From: Kocuria sp.
Lineage (GTDB): Bacteria > Actinomycetota > Actinomycetes > Actinomycetales > Micrococcaceae
Assembly: GCF_030538595.1 (NCBI RefSeq)
Contig: NZ_JAUNTS010000013.1
Coordinates: forward strand, 1 to 64,000
DNA length: 64,000 nt
Direction of reading: 5' to 3'
Below the pieces are notes generated by a model. The model did not search any database. It was not told the origin of the DNA and saw only the letters and a list, made by a program, of their open reading frames with translations. A program made the translations under genes and the position numbers. Of the stretch, positions 18,502 to 27,554 are shown piece by piece; position 1 is the stretch's first letter; every line of letters starts with the position of its first letter.

Positions 18502-19374
18502 TCAAGAGCTTGAGTTCAAGCGTGCTGTGACGTCCAGCAGGCGCTCGCGGATCGGTTGTGCTCGGCGCGCAAAGTTCTTCTGCCGTCTGACGTACTCGGC
18601 TTTGCCTTCGGGGGTTTCAACCGCAACGACGCCGTATCCCCAACCGGAGAGGTCGTACGGGGAGGCTTCCATGTCCGTGGCCCGGACCTCCAACGCGAGT
18701 TCAAAAGCATCAGCCATCAACTCAGAAGGCACCGCCGGATAGAGCTTGTAGGCCCATTTGAACAAATCCATGGTGGCGTGCAGGCACCCGGGTTGCTCCA
18801 GGTCACGTTGGGTTTCACGGGTGGGTTGCAGTTGATTCAAGGGGGCGGCTTCCGGGGCAAAGAACCGGAAGGCATCAATGTGGGTGCATTTGAGTTTGTT
18901 GGCTTCCACCACGGCGTCGGTGCCGTCAGCCCCCAACCGCAGCGGCAGTTGTTCGTGCCGCACCCCGTTGAGCCTGGAGCGGTAGGCCATGGCCCATTCG
19001 TGCATTCCAAAGCATCCGAACAAACCCGGGCGGGCGGCGGTGCGCCGCACCAGCATGTCCATGAACTCCACGGCACTCCCGCGGGCGGCCAGGAAGGCGG
19101 CGAGATCAAGGGTGACAGCGCGGTCGTCGTCGTGAATCCCCAGGTCAGCGGCCTCAGATTCGCGGACAGGTCGCCAAAATTTCTGGCCTTCAAATTCCTG
19201 GGCCGCGCCCAACAAAACGACGCCGACCCCCGGGCTCCAGCGCTCGAACTTGCCGGGGGAGAAGGAGTAGTAGGTGAACAGGAAGTCGTTGACGGGATGC
19301 TTCAACCCCTGGCTGCGGCGCTGCCGAAAAGGCTCGGTCCAGGCGCGTACGCGCTCCTGGTGGGCTGCGCGCAA
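18502..19374 (-). CDS. Conserved actinobacterial protein (often labelled 3-methyladenine DNA glycosylase)
   Basis: A 290-residue soluble protein of a family common in Actinobacteria. Conserved parts include HPVNDFLFTYYSFSPGKFERWSPG, GCFGMHEWAMAYR, CTHIDAFRFFAP, LQPTRETQRDLEQPGCLHA and AVPSELMADAFELA. Databases often call it a 3-methyladenine DNA glycosylase, but I see no helix-hairpin-helix or AAG signature, so function is open. The TTG at 19374 is the first canonical start. However, family-like residues (ILQPEQWHS) continue upstream in frame, so the true start may be a rare codon such as ATT or CTG about 9-11 codons earlier. Confidence 0.75.
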   Translation of the reverse strand: MRAAHQERVRAWTEPFRQRRSQGLKHPVNDFLFTYYSFSPGKFERWSPGVGVVLLGAAQEFEGQKFWRPVRESEAADLGIHDDDRAVTLDLAAFLAARGSAVEFMDMLVRRTAARPGLFGCFGMHEWAMAYRSRLNGVRHEQLPLRLGADGTDAVVEANKLKCTHIDAFRFFAPEAAPLNQLQPTRETQRDLEQPGCLHATMDLFKWAYKLYPAVPSELMADAFELALEVRATDMEASPYDLSGWGYGVVAVETPEGKAEYVRRQKNFARRAQPIRERLLDVTARLNSSS

Positions 19375-19439
19375 TGAATGCCACTGCTCCGGTTGCAGAA
19401 TCGGGGCAGTGGCATCTGCGGCTAGCGGTGCGCTGTGAC

Positions 19440-20732
19440 TCAGCGGCCCGTTCCCGCGTAGACGGTGGCGTCCTGCTCCGAGTCCAAGCCGAATGCGTTG
19501 TGAACCGCGCGCACGGCGTCATCCAGGCGGTCAGCTGCGGTGATCACAGAAATGCGCACCTCAGACGTGGAGATCATGTCAATGTTGATGTTGTTGCTGG
19601 CCAGCGCATCAAAGAAGGTGAAGGAGACTCCCGGGTTGGACTTCATGCCTGCACCCACCAGGGAAAGCTTGCCCACCTTGTCGTCGTATTCCAGACCTGC
19701 GTAGCCGATCTTCTCCTCAGCTGCGCGCAACAGGTTCAGGGCGAGTTCACCCTGGGTCTCCGGAAGCGTCACGGACAGGTCCGTGGTTGGCTCATCCGCC
19801 ACGGAGACGTTCTGGACAATCATGTCCACGTTCACCTTGGCATCAGCCAGGAGGCGGAAAATGGTGGAGGCAATGCCTGGGCGGTCGGGGACACCAACCA
19901 CGGTGACCTTGACCTGGCTGCGATCGTGAGCGATTCCGGCGATCAGGGGCTGTTCCAAGGGAATCTCCTTCATGGAGGTGGAAAAAGTGGTGTCGTCTGC
20001 ACTGGGGATCACCCAGGTGCCTTCTGAGCGGGTGAAAGAGGAGCGGACGTGCAGCTTCACGCCAAAGCGCCGGGCGTACTCCACGCAGCGCAGGTGCAGA
20101 ATCTTGGCGCCGTTGGCCGCCATTTCCAGCATTTCCTCGCTGGAAATCTCATCCAGCTTGTGCGCTTTGGGGGCAATCCGAGGATCTGCCGTGAACACGC
20201 CGTCCACATCCGAGTAAATCTCGCAGACATCTGCGTTCATGGCCGCAGCCAGAGCCACCGCGGTGGTGTCCGAACCCCCACGGCCCAGCGTGGTGATGTC
20301 CTTGGTGGACCGGTGCACACCCTGGAAACCCGCAATGATCGCAATGTTTCCCGCGTCCACGGATTCCTGGATACGTGCCGGGGTCACCTCCACCAACGAC
20401 GCCGCACCGTGGTCACCATCAGTGATCATCCCGGCTTGGGAACCCGTGAAGGACTTGGCGGGAGCCCCCAGATCATTGATCGCAATGGCCAGCAGGGACA
20501 TGGAGATTCGCTCACCCGCTGTGAGCAGCATGTCCATCTCCCGGGCGGGCGGATGCGCGGAGACTTGAGTGGCAAGGTCAATCAGTTCATCCGTGGTGTC
20601 ACCCATGGCGGAAACCACCACCACGACGTCGTTCCCGGCGTCCTTGGTCTCCACGATCCGGCGTGCGACGCGGCGGATGCTGGCCGCATCCGCGACCGAT
20701 GATCCACCGAACTTCTGCACGATCAAGCTCAT
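19440..20732 (-). CDS. lysC: Aspartate kinase
   Basis: A 430-residue aspartokinase catalysing the first step of the Lys/Met/Thr/DAP pathway. The kinase domain (residues 1 to about 245) has the KFGGSSVAD start, [20 protein letters not shown] and [17 protein letters not shown]. Two ACT domains follow ([12 protein letters not shown] and [13 protein letters not shown]), which in this family mediate feedback control. The ATG start is clear. A hairpin upstream (20773-20794) separates it from recR. Confidence 0.96.
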   Translation of the reverse strand: MSLIVQKFGGSSVADAASIRRVARRIVETKDAGNDVVVVVSAMGDTTDELIDLATQVSAHPPAREMDMLLTAGERISMSLLAIAINDLGAPAKSFTGSQAGMITDGDHGAASLVEVTPARIQESVDAGNIAIIAGFQGVHRSTKDITTLGRGGSDTTAVALAAAMNADVCEIYSDVDGVFTADPRIAPKAHKLDEISSEEMLEMAANGAKILHLRCVEYARRFGVKLHVRSSFTRSEGTWVIPSADDTTFSTSMKEIPLEQPLIAGIAHDRSQVKVTVVGVPDRPGIASTIFRLLADAKVNVDMIVQNVSVADEPTTDLSVTLPETQGELALNLLRAAEEKIGYAGLEYDDKVGKLSLVGAGMKSNPGVSFTFFDALASNNINIDMISTSEVRISVITAADRLDDAVRAVHNAFGLDSEQDATVYAGTGR

Positions 20733-20772
20733 CTACTCTGGCTCCCGGGTTTGCGCTGTGTTCTGCGGTCCG

Positions 20773-20794
20773 CCGCCCGGTTGAGGCCGGGCGG
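20773..20794. terminator. Hairpin between recR and lysC
   Basis: An 8-bp stem CCGCCCGG/CCGGGCGG with a 6-base loop lies in the 158-base gap after recR on the - strand. There is no T-run, so it is either a weak terminator or a leader structure for lysC. Confidence 0.45.
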
Positions 20795-20890
20795 GCTCGG
20801 TCAATGGTACCGGCGGGTGCTGCGGGATTCGTAACGGGATGACGCCAGGCCGCCCGGGTGCAGATGTTGGTTCTCTGGCTGGCGGCAGAT

Positions 20891-21487
20891 CTAGGCCACC
20901 ACGGTGCGGCCCTCAAAAGCTCGACCCAAGGTGACCTCATCGGCGTATTCCAGATCGCCACCCACCGGTAGCCCGGAGGCCAGGCGGGTGACTTTGATGC
21001 CCAGGGTTTTCAGCATGCGGGCCAGGTACGTGGCGGTGGCCTCACCCTCCAAATTGGGGTCCGTGGCCAGCACGATTTCCTGAATGGACTCATCCGACAA
21101 GCGCGTCATGAGTTCCCGAACCCGCAGTTGGTCTGGACCAATGCCTGCAATGGGATTGATGGAGCCACCCAGCACGTGATAGAGGCCGCGGAAGGACTTG
21201 GTACGTTCAATGGCCATCACATCCTTGGATTCCTCCACCACGCAGATCACGGTCTGATCCCGCCGGGCGTCCCGGCAGATGGCGCATTCATCCTGCTCGG
21301 CTACATTGCCGCAGATCTGACAGTGTTTGACCCGCTCCTTGACCGCGCTCATGGCTTCAGAGAGCTTCTGCACATCTGCCTTGTCTGCGTCCAGGAGAAA
21401 AAAAGCAATGCGCTGGGCGGACTTGGGGCCCACGCCGGGTAGGCGGCCCAGTTCATCAATCAGGTCCTGAACAGCACCTTCATACAC
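20891..21487 (-). CDS. recR: Recombination mediator RecR
   Basis: A 198-residue RecR of standard length, which works with RecF/RecO to load RecA at gaps. It has the N-terminal helix-hairpin-helix ([17 protein letters not shown]), the four-cysteine zinc finger ([16 protein letters not shown]), the Toprim core ([14 protein letters not shown]) and the C-terminal Walker-B-like [16 protein letters not shown]. It is downstream of dnaX on the same strand, the usual arrangement. Confidence 0.97.
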   Translation of the reverse strand: MYEGAVQDLIDELGRLPGVGPKSAQRIAFFLLDADKADVQKLSEAMSAVKERVKHCQICGNVAEQDECAICRDARRDQTVICVVEESKDVMAIERTKSFRGLYHVLGGSINPIAGIGPDQLRVRELMTRLSDESIQEIVLATDPNLEGEATATYLARMLKTLGIKVTRLASGLPVGGDLEYADEVTLGRAFEGRTVVA

Positions 21488-21632
21488 GGGATTCTCGCTT
21501 CACGGTCAGGGGTGATTCAGCGCTACCGGCTTCTGGGAGTGCCAGTGCAACTGCTGGTGGGTGGTACACGCTGCTCCGGGAGTGCAGGGGGAACTCCCGC
21601 TGCATCAGCCACGGTGACAACAGCTGTCACAG

Positions 21633-24600
21633 TTACAACAACGGTTGGTGGGGGCGTTCTTCCACCAGCCGTCCGCCCAAGATTTTCTCGATCATGGCAC
21701 GGCCCTGCAGGCCGGAGTTTTCCACCGCAACATCGTCCTCACTGGGAACAAAATCTTCATCCGAGGATTCGGTGGTATCCGTGGCCAGGGCAGTACCCCC
21801 GCGGTTGGGGCTGTGCGCGGAGTCAGCGCGTGCGGCTTCGATCTGCGCAGCATGGCGCTCCCGGAAGCTGGGCTTGCGGGAGGGTGCGGGGGCCTTTGCG
21901 GGTGTCGCTTTGGTGGTGCTGGCGTGACCCGATGACGACGACGGCCTCCACTGCTCCGGGGGTAACTGGTCATCAGTGGCTTGTTGTTGCGTTGCCGCTG
22001 CGGTGGGTGTCCGGGGCGCCGTTGCACGCGAAGGTCGCCCTTGTCCGTGAGAGTCCGCCACGGGTGGTTCGTCTTCTGGCGGTGGTTCATCCGGCCAGGG
22101 AATGTCATCGTATGGACTTGCTGGAGGGTCGCTCACGTCTTGTGGTTCGGAAGGAGCCTGTGGGGCCGGACCTGGACGCCGGTTGGGTGCTTTGGGAGTG
22201 GGCTCTGTCTTGCTGGGTGTGGCACCGGGGCTGGCTCCATTGGAACTGGGCTGCGCTCCACCGGAGGTGGTTTCCGATGAGGCATGTGCCCGAGCAGGAG
22301 CTTCCGGCGCCGGCGCTGATTCTTGTGCGGTGTCACCCACCTGAGCGGCTGGTTTGGCCGGGGCGCTTGGGGAAAAAACCTCCGGTGCGTCCGGCTGGTC
22401 TTCAGCTTCATCTGACCGACTTGAATCAGCGGCCGATCCGTCGCCACTGGGGATGGTGGCCACCACCCACGAGTCAACTGCATCATCCTGTTCGGGCTGG
22501 TGCGCCTGAACGGAACTCTGTTGCCTTTCCTCTTGATCGGAACGCCTGGAAGCAGCAACGCGGTGTCCACCCGAGGGGCGCTCACCGCGCGGTGCTCGGG
22601 CATTGTCAGCTGCCTCACCCGAACGTGCGGAATCAGGTCCAGATTCAGGCACAGACGCACGCACAGACCCAGACTCAGGCACAGGCCCCGACTCAGACGC
22701 AGGTCCAGGCTCAGATGCAGGCCCGCTCGACCGTGCGGGATCACCCGAGGGCGCAGGTGAATTGCGGGGTGGTTTCGATCCACCCTCCGGGCCGCCAGAT
22801 GGACGACTGCCGCCCTCCCCGGGGCCCACGGCCTCCACCCTGCAGGAGACCCCCAAAACCTGTTGGATGGCCGCCACCAGGTTGGGTTCAAAGCGCGGGA
22901 AATTCTTACGATCCCCGGCCGCATCAAAGACAACTTGGAGCACGGAGCCGTCGAACGCCACGGGGGTGGCACGCATGACGGTCATCCAGGACACTCGGTG
23001 AATGTCCGCCAGAGTGTTCACGATTTCTGTCCAGGAGCCACGGATCATGTCGATCCCGCCGCCACTGGATGGACCCTGAGCGCTGGACGGGTCTGCATGC
23101 GGAGCCGCGGCATCCCCGCTGCCGGTCTGAGATTGCGGGACGGGCCGCGACTCTTTCCGCTCTTCCCGCAGTGGTGCAGTTTGGCGGATCTGCGGGTCCC
23201 CGGAGTTGGATCGCTCCTGGTTTTCACCGGGTGAGCTCTGCGGGGTTCGGTGGGCGGATTGTCCCGTGGTTTCTGTGGCGCCGGACTGTTCAACGTCGGG
23301 TCCGCTTTCCGCGGGGGAAGTCCCTGACGATGGAACTCTCACAGGAGAGGCGCTGCCGTGACGTGGAGCAGCGGTGCTGCGTTGGCGATTGGACGGCGCG
23401 TGATCTTCCCACGAGTCATCGGCCCACCCTGCACCGGCTGTTGCTTGGCTGGCTTGTGGGGCGGGCGACGTGGGTGCGCGACTGGCCGATGCGTCGTCGT
23501 CGTGCGCGGCTGATGACTGGGGCTCCACACCCATCAAGGGGCCGGTGGGAGCCCCCGTGCGGCCCATGTTCAGGCGCCGCTCCAGGCGGTCAATGCGGGC
23601 ACCTGCGCCGCGGGTGGTGTTTTCTGCGGATGGCAGCAGGAGGCGCGCGCACAGTAGTTCCAGGTGAAGCTGCGGGGAGGTGGCCCCGGTCATCTCCGTC
23701 AAAGCCTCATTGGTGATGTCCGCAGCGCGGGACAGTTCCGCGGCTCCCATCAGCTGAGCTTGATTGCGCAACCGGGCCACCTGATCCTCCGGCATGCCGT
23801 GCAGGATGTTGGCGGCGGACTCCGGTACCGCATCAACAATGACCAAGTCGCGGAAGCGTTCCAGGAGATCCTCCACAAAACGCCTGGGGTCCTGACCGGT
23901 CTGAATCACACGATCCACTGCACGGAACACCGTGGCGGCGTCACCGGAGGCGAACGCATCAACGACGTCGTCCAGAAGCGCCCCGTGGGTGTAACCCAGA
24001 AGGGAGACAGCCAGGTCATAGGTCACGGAATCCGAGTCCGTACCAGCCATGAGCTGATCCAGGACGGAGAGGGAATCGCGAACCGAACCACCGCCGGCCC
24101 GGACCACCATGGCCAGGACTCCCGGCTCCACTCCCACGGACTCCTGATCGCTGAGTTGCTGCAGGTAGTCCATGAGCGGTTCCGGCGGAACCAAACGGAA
24201 CGGGTAGTGGTGCGTACGGGAGCGAATGGTGGGCAGCACCTTGTTCGGCTCCGTGGTGGCAAAGATGAACTTGATGTGCTCCGGGGGCTCTTCAACGATC
24301 TTCAACAGGGCGTTGAAGCCGTCCCGGGTGACCATGTGGGCCTCATCAATGATGAAAATCTTGTAGCGATCCCGCACGGGAGCAAAAGTTGCCCGTTCAC
24401 GCAGCTGCCGGGCATCATCCACGCCGCCGTGGGAGGCGGCGTCCATCTCGATCACGTCAAGGGAACCAGCGCCATCCCGGGAGAGGTCCACGCAAGATTC
24501 GCAGCGCCCACAGGGGGTGGGGGTGGGGCCCTCCACGCAGTTCAAACAGCGCGCCAGAATGCGAGCGGAGGTGGTCTTGCCACAACCGCGCGGCCCGGAG

Positions 24601-24725
24601 AACAAATAGGCATGGTTGACCTTGTTCTTGCGCAGGGCGGTCATCAAGGGGTCGGTCACATGCGACTGCCCAATGACGTCCTGGAACGTTTCTGGCCGGT
24701 AGCGGCGATACAAGGCTGTGGTCAC
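21633..24725 (-). CDS. dnaX: DNA polymerase III gamma/tau subunit
   Basis: A 1030-residue clamp-loader ATPase. The AAA+ module covers the first 370 or so residues: Walker A GPRGCGKTT, the zinc module CLNC...PCGRCESC, the Walker B box DEAH, and the sensor 1 region followed by SRTHHYPFRLVPP. A Pro/Ser/Thr/Gln-rich linker follows, then a conserved tau-like block (IRGSWTEIVNTLADIHRVSWM to GVSCRVEAV). A very long acidic/Pro/Ala-rich stretch comes next, and a conserved C-terminal helix (GRAMIEKILGG) ends the protein. The GTG start lies beside the SRP RNA gene. At 1030 residues it is near the upper end for the family because of the two disordered stretches. I saw no obvious slippery site for a gamma form. 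Confidence 0.96.
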   Translation of the reverse strand: MTTALYRRYRPETFQDVIGQSHVTDPLMTALRKNKVNHAYLFSGPRGCGKTTSARILARCLNCVEGPTPTPCGRCESCVDLSRDGAGSLDVIEMDAASHGGVDDARQLRERATFAPVRDRYKIFIIDEAHMVTRDGFNALLKIVEEPPEHIKFIFATTEPNKVLPTIRSRTHHYPFRLVPPEPLMDYLQQLSDQESVGVEPGVLAMVVRAGGGSVRDSLSVLDQLMAGTDSDSVTYDLAVSLLGYTHGALLDDVVDAFASGDAATVFRAVDRVIQTGQDPRRFVEDLLERFRDLVIVDAVPESAANILHGMPEDQVARLRNQAQLMGAAELSRAADITNEALTEMTGATSPQLHLELLCARLLLPSAENTTRGAGARIDRLERRLNMGRTGAPTGPLMGVEPQSSAAHDDDASASRAPTSPAPQASQATAGAGWADDSWEDHAPSNRQRSTAAPRHGSASPVRVPSSGTSPAESGPDVEQSGATETTGQSAHRTPQSSPGENQERSNSGDPQIRQTAPLREERKESRPVPQSQTGSGDAAAPHADPSSAQGPSSGGGIDMIRGSWTEIVNTLADIHRVSWMTVMRATPVAFDGSVLQVVFDAAGDRKNFPRFEPNLVAAIQQVLGVSCRVEAVGPGEGGSRPSGGPEGGSKPPRNSPAPSGDPARSSGPASEPGPASESGPVPESGSVRASVPESGPDSARSGEAADNARAPRGERPSGGHRVAASRRSDQEERQQSSVQAHQPEQDDAVDSWVVATIPSGDGSAADSSRSDEAEDQPDAPEVFSPSAPAKPAAQVGDTAQESAPAPEAPARAHASSETTSGGAQPSSNGASPGATPSKTEPTPKAPNRRPGPAPQAPSEPQDVSDPPASPYDDIPWPDEPPPEDEPPVADSHGQGRPSRATAPRTPTAAATQQQATDDQLPPEQWRPSSSSGHASTTKATPAKAPAPSRKPSFRERHAAQIEAARADSAHSPNRGGTALATDTTESSDEDFVPSEDDVAVENSGLQGRAMIEKILGGRLVEERPHQPLL

Positions 24726-24884
24726 ACAAACACCTTAACCAGGGGGTAGGACATCACAGTGGCTCAGTACCAAACCTGTGGACTTCTTGGGCTGTGATCG
24801 TTGAGAACCAACGGTCTGGGCCATGAAACGGTCACAAGCCGACGCCGGTGCTACTGCAGACGGTGTCTGATCCGGGAATGTGAA

Positions 24885-24975
24885 GACCCCTCGTGCACCC
24901 GTCAGAGCCCACGTACCCTTGCTGCCTTCCGGCCCTGGGGGAGTTCCGCAGGATGACGCCACACGAGGGGCTGGG
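24885..24975 (-). ncRNA. ffs: Signal recognition particle RNA (4.5S type)
   Basis: On the - strand the CAGGGCCGGAAGGCAGCA core, with its GGAA tetraloop, is the universally conserved Ffh-binding hairpin of bacterial SRP RNA. The two ends pair (CCCCTCGTG near 24962-24970 with CACGAGGGG near 24887-24895) to close the rod of about 90 nt. It lies upstream of dnaX on the same strand, as in many Gram-positives. Ends are approximate. Together with its flanks it fills the 360-base gap between dnaX and the glycosyltransferase gene. Confidence 0.92.
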
Positions 24976-25084
24976 CTCAAGGGTAACGGACCCTTGCGCG
25001 TGGTGAAAATCCACGACGTCGTACTCCCGGCTGCACCACACAGGATCCGGTGCTTTCCACACCCACTCTCCGTATGCTCACTGT

Positions 25085-26026
25085 ATGAATCAAGCAGCGG
25101 GCCTGTCTGCACAACTGGATGGTTTACGAGCGCAGCTGGAGCGCACTGAGAAGTTTCGAGACTCCCTCAACATCGAAGGGGCCATCGAAACTTACCGGCG
25201 CTTACTGGGTCTGCTGTATCCAAATCTGGAGCAGCTGCGGGTTGACGCTGGTTTACCACCTACTCCCTCCGTTGCTGCTGCCGGTCGTGCCATGGTGGCG
25301 GCAGTGTCAAGGTCCGCGGCTCTCACCTCACGGCAAATGAGTGATCCGCCCGTCTACTCCTTCTGGGACTCTCCCCTGGAGGAAGCGCCGCCCATTGTTC
25401 AAGCCTGTATGGATCAGCTGTTGAAGGTCTACCCGGGGGCGCAAGTGCTGGACGTGGCTGCGGTACACAGCCTCATTGACGTTCCCCCATCCGTGGGGGC
25501 TTTGCTCGATCAAGGCCGTCCTGCGCACTACTCCGACTACATCAGGACTCGCATTTTGGAGGAATACGGCGGCGTCTGGGCTGATGCCACGGTCTGGTTG
25601 CCCGGCCCGTTGCCTGCTGGGCCTCGCAGCGTGTTGCGAGCCGACACTGTTTTTCCGCGGTACTCCGGCTCGTACATCGCAAATTGGTTCATTGCCTCCC
25701 GCGCCCAGAGCCCCATCTTGGCGTTGCAGCGGCGTGCACTGGATGCTTGGTGGGGAACTTATACGGACCTCCCTGACTACTTCCTGTATCACCGGATCTT
25801 TGAGACTTTGAGTTTTCTGGTTCCAGAATTCCGCGGTCGCTGGTACGCTGCCCCGCGAATTTCGGCCACTTCATCACGCCTGCTTCAGCTGGAGATGATG
25901 CAGCCTTACGATCCGCAACGACTCCGGTGGATCATGAATGCCGCACCAATGCAGAAACTCAGCTACAAATACGACGACGTTCTGCCCGGCTCAGTTCTGG
26001 AGCATCTGCTGGGCGGCCGTCAGTAG
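25085..26026 (+). CDS. Capsule-type glycosyltransferase (DXD sugar transferase fold)
   Basis: A 313-residue protein resembling capsular polysaccharide synthesis / glycosyltransferase-with-DXD families. After a coiled, polar N-terminal 90 residues come VYSFWDSPLEEAPPIVQAC, HYSDYIRTRILEEYGGVWADATVWL (the conserved SDYIR...YGG..AD block with the metal-binding acidic residue) and SYIANWFIAS. It probably transfers a sugar to a cell-surface glycan; donor and acceptor are unknown. The ATG has no clear ribosome binding site. It is the last chromosomal coding gene before the tRNA and prophage. Confidence 0.8.
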   Translation: MNQAAGLSAQLDGLRAQLERTEKFRDSLNIEGAIETYRRLLGLLYPNLEQLRVDAGLPPTPSVAAAGRAMVAAVSRSAALTSRQMSDPPVYSFWDSPLEEAPPIVQACMDQLLKVYPGAQVLDVAAVHSLIDVPPSVGALLDQGRPAHYSDYIRTRILEEYGGVWADATVWLPGPLPAGPRSVLRADTVFPRYSGSYIANWFIASRAQSPILALQRRALDAWWGTYTDLPDYFLYHRIFETLSFLVPEFRGRWYAAPRISATSSRLLQLEMMQPYDPQRLRWIMNAAPMQKLSYKYDDVLPGSVLEHLLGGRQ

Positions 26027-26142
26027 GAACGTGAGGTCGAGGTGGGTGTTCGTCACCGCAACGGGGAGGACGATTTTCCTCCGCAGCGTTCATCGACTAC
26101 GCTGTTCCGTGCATGTTGACGCTGCGGCTTTGCCGTCTGTGG

Positions 26143-26156
26143 AGGCTTGCAAGCCT
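26143..26156. repeat. Perfect 14-bp palindrome abutting the tRNA gene
   Basis: AGGCTTGCAAGCCT is a perfect palindrome whose last base touches the first base of tRNA-Ser. It could be a binding site in the tRNA promoter region or a processing/leader feature. Role unknown. Confidence 0.5.
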
Positions 26157-26244
26157 GGAGGATTCGCCTAGCGGCCTATGGCGCACGCCTGGAACGCGTG
26201 TTGGGTTAACGCCCTCGGGGGTTCAAATCCCCCATCCTCCGCCA
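26157..26244 (+). tRNA. tRNA-Ser (anticodon GGA)
   Basis: An 88-base class II tRNA with acceptor stem GGAGGAT/ATCCTCC, discriminator G and encoded CCA. The anticodon stem CACGC/GCGTG closes the loop CTGGAAC (anticodon GGA), a long variable arm is present, and the T arm reads GGGGGTTCAAATCCCCC. It reads UCC/UCU codons. Its 3' end is the likely prophage attachment site. Confidence 0.97.
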
Positions 26245-26269
26245 TATTTCGCCTTGTGAGAGGCGGCGT

Positions 26270-26299
26270 AACGGCCCCGGTGTTGACGCCGGGGCCGTT
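26270..26299 (+). terminator. Rho-independent terminator after tRNA-Ser
   Basis: The 11-bp stem AACGGCCCCGG/CCGGGGCCGTT with an 8-base loop is followed by TTTCGTT on the + strand. It sits between the tRNA and the integrase start, so integrase needs its own promoter. Confidence 0.75.
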
Positions 26300-26329
26300 T
26301 TCGTTGACGCGCGGCCTATGATTCACGGC

Positions 26330-27451
26330 ATGGCTAGTATCAGGAAACGCCCCCGCAAAGACGGCACCGTCGTGTGGGCAGTGCTGTGGCGCGACGCTGA
26401 CACCGGCCGCCAAACTTCACGGGCCATGCCCACCGAGAAAGACGCGCAGGAGCTGCGCGACTTCCTCAACGCCAACAATCAGTCCTTTGCTCTGGCTGCC
26501 CAAGCTGCCGGGCGGCTGCGCTCAACGGCGCCATCACTCGACACCGCTATCGCCAGTCACATCTCCCAGCTGACCGGCGTGCTAGAGCAAACCCGGGCCA
26601 AATATCGGCGTGATGTCGCGCGGTGGATCTCACCCACCCTCGGCGCCATCCCCGTTGACAGGCTCACGCGGACAGACGTCGCAGACTGGCTCAATTCCCT
26701 GCCCCTGGCGGGGAAGACCAAGCGCAACCATCACGGCACCCTCTCCGCAGCGCTGAGCACGGCAGTGCAGGATGGTCTGATCCCCACGAACGTGGCCAAG
26801 GGACTCAAAATCTCCGACGACGGACGACTCAAAAGACAACCCGTCTTTCTCAGTCGAGAAGAGCTTGACCTCATCGCCGAGAACGTGCGCCCGCACTACA
26901 GGCTGCTCTTCGAGTTCTACGCGGGCACTGGGCTGCGCCTCAGTGAGGGCCTAGCGCTGGACGCCGGCGACATTCTCACCACAGGCGCGGGCAAAGATCG
27001 ACGCGCCGTCGTCAACGTCTACAAGGCATGGAAAGACGGACCGACCGGCCGATACATAGGCACCACCAAAACCAAACGCGGACGCCGCACCGTCACGCTC
27101 TCCCGCGACCTCAGCGAAAAACTGCTCACTTTTATCGCAACAGCCGATGACGGCAAACCCCTCCCGCCCAAACATCTACTCTTCACCACACCAAACGGTG
27201 GACCAATTTTCGGAGGCTCCCTACACGAAGACGCATGGATTCCCGTAGTGAACAAACTGGCAGATCAGCTGCACGACCGGCCACGCATCCACGACCTGCG
27301 ACACTCCCACGCCTCATGGCTCATCGCAGCAGGAATCCCACTGACCATCATCCAACGACGCCTCGGTCACGAGTCCATCAAAACGACATCAGACCTCTAC
27401 GGGCACCTGGCTGATGGAGCCGACGCGGCAGCGGCCGCCGCGCTGGACTGA
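26330..27451 (+). CDS. int: Phage tyrosine integrase
   Basis: A 373-residue site-specific recombinase. The N-terminal arm-binding part (MASIRKRPRKDGTVVWAV), a SAM-like core-binding domain (about residues 60-150) and the catalytic domain are present. The catalytic residues are visible as R in GTGLRLSEG, the HDLRHSHASWL box (H-x-x-R), H in LGHESIKTTSDLYGHL, and the Tyr nucleophile in that last motif. ATG at 26330 fits family starts; ATG at 26318 adds four residues. Neither has a clear ribosome binding site. Its position at the tRNA 3' end fits integration into tRNA-Ser. Confidence 0.95.
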   Translation: MASIRKRPRKDGTVVWAVLWRDADTGRQTSRAMPTEKDAQELRDFLNANNQSFALAAQAAGRLRSTAPSLDTAIASHISQLTGVLEQTRAKYRRDVARWISPTLGAIPVDRLTRTDVADWLNSLPLAGKTKRNHHGTLSAALSTAVQDGLIPTNVAKGLKISDDGRLKRQPVFLSREELDLIAENVRPHYRLLFEFYAGTGLRLSEGLALDAGDILTTGAGKDRRAVVNVYKAWKDGPTGRYIGTTKTKRGRRTVTLSRDLSEKLLTFIATADDGKPLPPKHLLFTTPNGGPIFGGSLHEDAWIPVVNKLADQLHDRPRIHDLRHSHASWLIAAGIPLTIIQRRLGHESIKTTSDLYGHLADGADAAAAAALD

Positions 27452-27554
27452 CACAGAGCTGTCAAACCATCCACGGGCAGACGAGTATTCATATACTGCC
27501 AAGTAGCTGAACCGTCAGCGACGCTCCCCATGCTCGTCCCTCGAAAGGCCCACT

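Noticed and set aside
21512-22978. 488-codon open frame antisense to dnaX tail
   Set aside because: Arises opposite the low-complexity dnaX linker; no domain and no ribosome binding site.
21633-24725. Programmed frameshift in dnaX to make gamma
   Set aside because: No X-XXY-YYZ heptamer was noticed after the AAA+ module; not an exhaustive scan.
24735-25149. Short open frames over the SRP RNA locus
   Set aside because: The sequence is explained by the conserved SRP RNA fold; the frames have no protein features.
26171-26320. GCGGCCTATG shared by the tRNA D arm and the integrase start as an att core
   Set aside because: Only 10 bases and both copies lie on the same side of the integrase; the core should repeat at the far prophage end, which is not visible.
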